A stretch of DNA of 64,000 nt from UBA5239 sp040394635 (lineage in GTDB: Bacteria; Verrucomicrobiota; Lentisphaeria; Victivallales; Victivallaceae). The position numbers and the translations under genes are program-made. The stretch lies in the NCBI GenBank assembly GCA_040394635.1, contig JBEBRW010000016.1:26526-90525 (forward strand). The letters are read 5' to 3'. This document shows, piece after piece, positions 59,680 to 64,000 of the stretch (positions within the stretch are counted from its first letter, which is position 1; the number at the start of each line of letters is the position of its first letter). The notes beneath the pieces were generated by a model. That model ran no database searches. It was not told the origin of the DNA and saw only the letters and a list, made by a program, of their open reading frames with translations.

Positions 59680-61149
59680 TTACCGCATGTTAATACGGTC
59701 TTCCAGGAACGGCACCGTGATACGGACCGGTTCCTCGAAGCGAGCCTGTTCCCAGGTATTGATATAATGCGCCGTCGAAATGTAGGCGCTGGCAAACAGG
59801 AACATAAAGGTGAAAAACCCGGAAACCGTATAGAACATCGAGGGACCCTCGGCACCGCCGCCTGGTTTCTTGCGGCGGCCCTTCTTGTCCTTGTCGCCCA
59901 TGATTTCCGCTTCTTTTTCGGCGGCCGGCGGTCCCTTCGGACCACCGCTTTCGTCTTTCTTCAACGAAAGACCACCCTTTTTCTTTTCACCGGTACCGCT
60001 GGCGCTGACCGGAGGCGGATTGGTGGCAGCCGGAGGAACCGAGGCTGGCGCGGCCGGTTTAAGACCGAATTTCGCGCCGGTGGCGGCACCGGGATTGACC
60101 GCGGACGGTGCGGCCGGTTTCAAAGGTACGGACGGAGCCGCCGGCTTGGCCGGTGCAGCGGGCTTCAGGGCCACGGTCGATGCCGAGGGCGGCGCGGAAG
60201 CCGGTGCAGGAGCCGCGGACGGGGCCGGAGCTGCTGCTGGCGGAGCCGCAGCGGATGCGCCGGCGCCCGGTTTGAGCTTAATCGTATCTTTGGCCGTCGA
60301 CTGCGGGGCAACCGGGGCCGGAGCCGCGCTGCCGCTTTCGGACGGACGCAGTTTAATCGTCTGGCCGGGCGGGAGCGCCTTGGCCTGCGCCACGGAGGGC
60401 ATCACGGACTCGGCAGCTTCCAGAACGCTCGACTTGGGAGCGGGAGAAATCTTAATCGTTTTGCGGGTGCGGGTATCGTCCGCATCCATGGGGCCGCTGC
60501 TGGTCGGCACGACCGGTTCAGCGGCGGGCGCGGCCGAGGCCGGCTTGGGAGTCACTGCCGGAGCGGAAGCCGGAGCCTGGAGCGGAGTCTTGACAGGGGG
60601 ACGCATGATCCGGGTCTTGTCATCTTCCACCGCTTTCAACGGGCCGGGGGTGATCTGAATCTTGTCTTCATCGGGAATCAGGTTCGGGAGGCCGCCGCCG
60701 GTCGGTTTGGCTTTCGTCACCGGCACGGTCGCGGTTTCGACTTCTTCCGCGACGGGGGCCGGAGCAGGGGCTTCCGTCTTAATCGGTTTCAGTTCAATGG
60801 TTTTCGCCTCGGCATCGGAAGTACCGACTTCGGGTTTCGCCGCGCCGCCAGGAGTCATTTTGATGGTCTTCCTAGTACGGGTATCGTCGAGCTTTTCCAG
60901 ATTTCCGGTATTGGTATGGCGCTGGTTCAGCGGGTCGGTCACCTCTTCGCCTTCGGCCGGAGCCGCGGCGGCATCGGCATATTTCGCAGGGGTACCGCTG
61001 GCGATCGGCCGCAACTTAATGGTCTTGCGGGTGCGGGTATCGTCAAGCTTCTCCAGATTGCCAGTATCGGTTTCACGGTTGCTCAAAGGATCGGAAATCC
61101 CCGGGGGATTGGCATTCTGTCCAGCCGCATCTGCATTATTGTCAGCCAT
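59680..61149 (-). CDS. repeat-rich membrane protein with TIKL(R/K)P motifs
   Basis: 489 residues. I do not recognise a family. The N-terminal 430 residues are Ala/Pro/Lys-rich and probably disordered. 'DDTRTRKTIK' occurs three times (36-45, 88-97, 224-233), the first two inside a tandem repeat of about 52 residues ('TGNLEKLDDTRTRKTIK'). Looser copies follow: KTIELKP (116-122), TIKLRP (264-269), TIKLKP (289-294), then VALKP and VPLKP. A membrane segment lies near 438-462 ('FYTVSGFFTFMFLFASAYIS'), with about 27 residues beyond it. The layout is a long cytoplasmic tail of short motifs on a membrane anchor. AAGGAG precedes the start. It follows the TPR gene on the same strand, about 100 bases on. 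Confidence 0.75.
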   Translation of the reverse strand: MADNNADAAGQNANPPGISDPLSNRETDTGNLEKLDDTRTRKTIKLRPIASGTPAKYADAAAAPAEGEEVTDPLNQRHTNTGNLEKLDDTRTRKTIKMTPGGAAKPEVGTSDAEAKTIELKPIKTEAPAPAPVAEEVETATVPVTKAKPTGGGLPNLIPDEDKIQITPGPLKAVEDDKTRIMRPPVKTPLQAPASAPAVTPKPASAAPAAEPVVPTSSGPMDADDTRTRKTIKISPAPKSSVLEAAESVMPSVAQAKALPPGQTIKLRPSESGSAAPAPVAPQSTAKDTIKLKPGAGASAAAPPAAAPAPSAAPAPASAPPSASTVALKPAAPAKPAAPSVPLKPAAPSAVNPGAATGAKFGLKPAAPASVPPAATNPPPVSASGTGEKKKGGLSLKKDESGGPKGPPAAEKEAEIMGDKDKKGRRKKPGGGAEGPSMFYTVSGFFTFMFLFASAYISTAHYINTWEQARFEEPVRITVPFLEDRINMR

Positions 61150-61249
61150 ATCTGCTCCTTGGTTTATTACATTTTTTATCGTAATATATTCTAAAGTGAC
61201 CCAAAGTCAACAGGCAGAATCTGCTTATTGACGAAAAAAAACTTACTTT

Positions 61250-62506
61250 TTAGCTTCCCTGCTCTTTTTCTTTCATATAAAAGTCGTCAATACGCGAAGC
61301 CACATCCATAAAACTGATTTCAACTTTATAGATTTCCTTGTAAATTTCCAGCGCTTCCTCGTCCATGTCGAGCTTTTCATATGCATTGGCCAGGTAATAC
61401 ATGGCCTCCATCTTGTCTTCGTCCATGCGGCCCATTTCCCGCACCGCATCGCGCAGCGGCTCAATGGCCAACTCGTATTCCCCCTTCGCCATCAGGCAGC
61501 GCCCGAGGTAAACATTGGACGAATCGTGACGCTTGGGATTGCGGCGGCCGAGCTCCAGCTCTTCGATCGCCTCATCATACTGCTTGTCCTGGAAATAAAG
61601 CACGCCGAGATCGTAATGCAGCTGGTTGTCGTCCGGATAAAGGTCGACCCGGTTGATGGCGCGCGCCAGGCGGTATTCGAACTTTTCCCTGGCCAGCTTG
61701 GCGGCTTCCTCGGGAGTGGCGGCGGCAATCTGCTCGTCATAACGGGCAATCATCGCCTTTTCCAGATATTTATCGATGGCAGGGTCGAACTCATCGTCCT
61801 CGCCGACCACCGACTCAAAATACTCGATCGCTTTCGCATAATCCCCGGCCTGGGCGTAATAATCCCCCAGCTGACGGCGAATTTCGAAACTTTCCTTGTC
61901 CTTCTTCAGTTCCTCTTCCAGCTGGCCGATCACATCGAACAATTCCTCCTTGGAATCGAGCTTCTTGCCCATCAGCTCGGAAATATCGTTCTCGTCCTCG
62001 TCCTCGGCATCTTCCGCCTCGGGCTCGGGTTCTTCGGTTTCGCCCTGACGCAGGGCATGAAGTTTCTGCAGGTTTTCCTCGTTCTCCGGCTGCAGGTCGT
62101 GGATCAGGGTTCTGGTTTCGACGGCGATGAAGTCGCCATCCGCCGCCACTGCCGCATCCGCCAGCACTTCGAGCACAGGAATATTAAAGAGATATTCGGT
62201 CAGGACTTCTTCGCACGCTTTCATCACATCCAGCGGCTCGTCGTCGATCATTTTGCGGTATTTGCTCGGAAAAGAGAGTCCGACGAAGTAGGCTTTGATT
62301 TTGGCCCCGAATCCGGCATTTCTGGATTTTTTCGCTTCATACTCGCGAAGCAACTCGCGCGCGGGCATCAAACCCGGTGTATTTGTCACCAGGTCGCACA
62401 GCAGCTCGATTGCATAGTCCAGATTGGCATTCTGGCTCGATTCGCAGGCACGGGAGAAGATATCACGCATGTTGTGTGATACCTGGTCCAAACTCATTTT
62501 ATCCAT
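61250..62506 (-). CDS. tetratricopeptide repeat protein
   Basis: 418 residues, no signal peptide. Residues 1-150 are helical with an early TPR-like pair. An acidic stretch follows ('EEPEPEAEDAEDEDENDISE', 168-187), then clear TPR units: 'RRQLGDYYAQAGDYAKAIEY', 'HYDLGVLYFQDKQYDEAIEE', 'VYLGRCLMAKGEYELAIEPL' and 'YYLANAYEKLDMDEEALEIY'. TPR proteins are scaffolds. The next gene on the strand is the TIKL(R/K)P-motif protein, so the two may work together, perhaps in a cell-envelope or signalling complex. It diverges from mnmE. Confidence 0.88.
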   Translation of the reverse strand: MDKMSLDQVSHNMRDIFSRACESSQNANLDYAIELLCDLVTNTPGLMPARELLREYEAKKSRNAGFGAKIKAYFVGLSFPSKYRKMIDDEPLDVMKACEEVLTEYLFNIPVLEVLADAAVAADGDFIAVETRTLIHDLQPENEENLQKLHALRQGETEEPEPEAEDAEDEDENDISELMGKKLDSKEELFDVIGQLEEELKKDKESFEIRRQLGDYYAQAGDYAKAIEYFESVVGEDDEFDPAIDKYLEKAMIARYDEQIAAATPEEAAKLAREKFEYRLARAINRVDLYPDDNQLHYDLGVLYFQDKQYDEAIEELELGRRNPKRHDSSNVYLGRCLMAKGEYELAIEPLRDAVREMGRMDEDKMEAMYYLANAYEKLDMDEEALEIYKEIYKVEISFMDVASRIDDFYMKEKEQGS

Positions 62507-62541
62507 ATAAAAATAATCCGTTCCTAATTTGATGAATGGAT

Positions 62542-62570
62542 ATAATATACACGCTTGGATGAGATTGCAA
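62542..62570 (-). promoter_or_regulatory. promoter of TPR protein gene
   Basis: TTGCAA, a 17-base spacer and TATTAT on the minus strand, about 36 bases before the start. Confidence 0.5.
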
Positions 62571-62655
62571 GCATAAATCCCGAAAATTAACGATTAAAAG
62601 CTTTAAAAATCCTCCCATGAAAGGTATATTAATCAGAATCAGATACGGAAACAAT

Positions 62656-63996
62656 ATGAACACAGTCGACACCATCTGCGCCATCTGTACCGGTACCGGC
62701 GGCGCCATTTCAATCATCCGGATTTCCGGGGCGGACGCCCTGACGGTTGGCCGGAATATCTGGCAGGGCCACTCCGAACTGAACCCGGCCAACCGGCGGC
62801 GGATGCTTTACGGCACCAGCCAAGGCGATCCCGCGCTGGCCGTTTACATGCCTCTGCCCCATAGCTATACCGGCGACGATGTGGTGGAAATCCATTGTCA
62901 CGGGGGCGCGCTGGCGGCCCGCCGGGTGCTCGCCGCCGCCGTCAATGCCGGAGCGCGCCTTGCCGAACCCGGTGAATTCACCTTTCGCGCCTTTGTCAAC
63001 GACAAGCTCGACCTAGTCCAGGCCGAAGCCGTCGGCGACATCATCAACGCCCACAGTCAGATGGCCCTGAATCTTGCCGAGCGCCAGATCGCCGGCCGCC
63101 TCAGCACCAAAATTTCATCCCTGCGCGACGAACTGGTGCACCTGCTGGCCGAAACCGAATCGCGCCTTGATTTCGGCGACGACAATCTCGACTGGCTCCC
63201 CCCCGCCGAAGTCACCGCCCAGCTCTCCGCCATTCTCTCCGGCTGCCGCACACTTGTCGACACCTTCAGCACCGGCATGATCCTGCGCGAGGGCATCCGG
63301 GTGGTCCTGGCCGGCCGCCCGAACGCCGGCAAATCGAGCCTCCTGAACCTGCTCCTCGGCCGCGACCGTGCCATCGTCTCGCAAATCCCCGGCACCACCC
63401 GCGACACCATCGAGGAAAGCGCCAATTTACGCAACATCCCCGTCCGCCTGACCGACACCGCCGGCATCCGCCAGGCCGACGATTATTTGGAAAAACTCGG
63501 CATCGACCGCTCCCGCGACACCATCGAAAGCGCCCAGATCATCATCTGGCTCCTCGACGCCTCCGAAGCTAATCCCGACGCCGAAATCCGCGAAATGAAC
63601 ACCGCCTGCCGCAACCTCGACCGCGTCATCGCCGTCTGGAACAAAACCGACCTCGTCCCCGACCGCCCCTTGGCACACCTCGAACTGCCGACCGCCGCCA
63701 TTTCCGTCACCGAAAACACCGGCATCGACCGTCTGCTCGACATTTTTGAAAAAATGGTCTGGGGCAGGGCCCACGCCGAAGAACCCGAAGTCGCCGTCAA
63801 CGCCCGCCATCAAGCACTGCTGAACGAAGCCATCGCCGCCCTGCCTGAAGCCATGGAGTTGATCGAAGCCGGGCAATGGGAGCTCGCAGCCACGGCCATG
63901 CGCCAGACGGTAAGCGCCCTCGGCGGCATCACCGGCGAAACCGTGGACCCCGACATCCTCGAAAACATCTTCTCCAAGTTCTGCATCGGCAAGTAA
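62656..63996 (+). CDS. mnmE: tRNA modification GTPase MnmE
   Basis: 446 residues from the ATG at 62656, which matches the usual family start ('TICAICTGTGGAISIIRISG'). An upstream ATG at 62617 would add 13 residues without a ribosome site. The N-terminal domain binds formyl-THF, and the helical domain is split by the G domain: 'GRPNAGKSS' (220-228), 'DTAGIRQ', 'NKTD'. The terminal 'FCIGK' carries the conserved C-terminal Cys. With MnmG it makes the cmnm5 modification of wobble uridine. mnmG is not in the window; the right edge follows by four bases. Confidence 0.96.
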   Translation: MNTVDTICAICTGTGGAISIIRISGADALTVGRNIWQGHSELNPANRRRMLYGTSQGDPALAVYMPLPHSYTGDDVVEIHCHGGALAARRVLAAAVNAGARLAEPGEFTFRAFVNDKLDLVQAEAVGDIINAHSQMALNLAERQIAGRLSTKISSLRDELVHLLAETESRLDFGDDNLDWLPPAEVTAQLSAILSGCRTLVDTFSTGMILREGIRVVLAGRPNAGKSSLLNLLLGRDRAIVSQIPGTTRDTIEESANLRNIPVRLTDTAGIRQADDYLEKLGIDRSRDTIESAQIIIWLLDASEANPDAEIREMNTACRNLDRVIAVWNKTDLVPDRPLAHLELPTAAISVTENTGIDRLLDIFEKMVWGRAHAEEPEVAVNARHQALLNEAIAALPEAMELIEAGQWELAATAMRQTVSALGGITGETVDPDILENIFSKFCIGK

Positions 63997-64000
63997 ACTC

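Overview
The window looks like chromosome from a gut-type Lentisphaerota bacterium (Victivallis-like), a member of the PVC group. This rests on three things: many secreted proteins with a PulG-like 'FTLIELLVVIAIIAIL' N-terminus, DUF4838 proteins and orphan TIM-barrel glycosidase-like proteins with paired regulators, and a Gram-negative cell plan (RND pump, lipoprotein adaptor, signal peptidase I). The assignment is inferred from gene content only; no 16S gene is present.

Layout. (1) 1-4254 is the integrase end of an integrative element that runs off the left edge. It carries a partial primase-polymerase, two excisionase-like HTH proteins, a catalytically degenerate tyrosine integrase and an intact integrase, and it abuts the 3' end of an initiator-type tRNA-Met gene (4255-4329). 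(2) 4619-27670 is mostly housekeeping: alpha-2-macroglobulin, a secreted nitroreductase, purQ, a lacI-gdhA-nagB block, an RND efflux operon with an amidohydrolase, lepA-lepB, a FAD oxidoreductase divergent from a FadR-type regulator, an orphan MalK/UgpC-type ATPase, and ribBA under an FMN riboswitch. (3) 27732-58123 is an accessory glycan-degradation region. It is made of five cassettes, each pairing one transcription regulator (GntR, IclR, AraC, GntR, LacI) with one pseudopilin-like protein and one or more secreted hydrolase-like proteins. A cytoplasmic GH20 enzyme, a MurQ/GCKR-like SIS protein, an alkaline phosphatase and a metallophosphoesterase lie among them. (4) 58300-63996 returns to core genes: a DNA glycosylase, a HAD phosphatase, a repeat-motif membrane protein, a TPR protein and mnmE.

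How it fits together. The five cassettes suggest a modular strategy in which each regulator senses one glycan and switches on its own pseudopilin plus hydrolases. In three cassettes the order is identical (regulator, pseudopilin, hydrolase) on one strand. In the other two the regulator is divergent. Released amino sugars could be handled by GH20, the MurQ-like protein and NagB, with GdhA recapturing ammonia. Operators and strong sigma70-type promoters can be read directly at several of these loci.

The most unusual observations are: the cassette architecture; the absence of the usual Gly at position -1 of the pilin-like cleavage site in all five pseudopilins; a mirror-image pair of divergent promoters at the IclR locus; a dead integrase encoded beside an intact paralogue; a family of intergenic repeats phased at about 9 bp on GAC; and a membrane protein built around a repeated TIKL(R/K)P motif.
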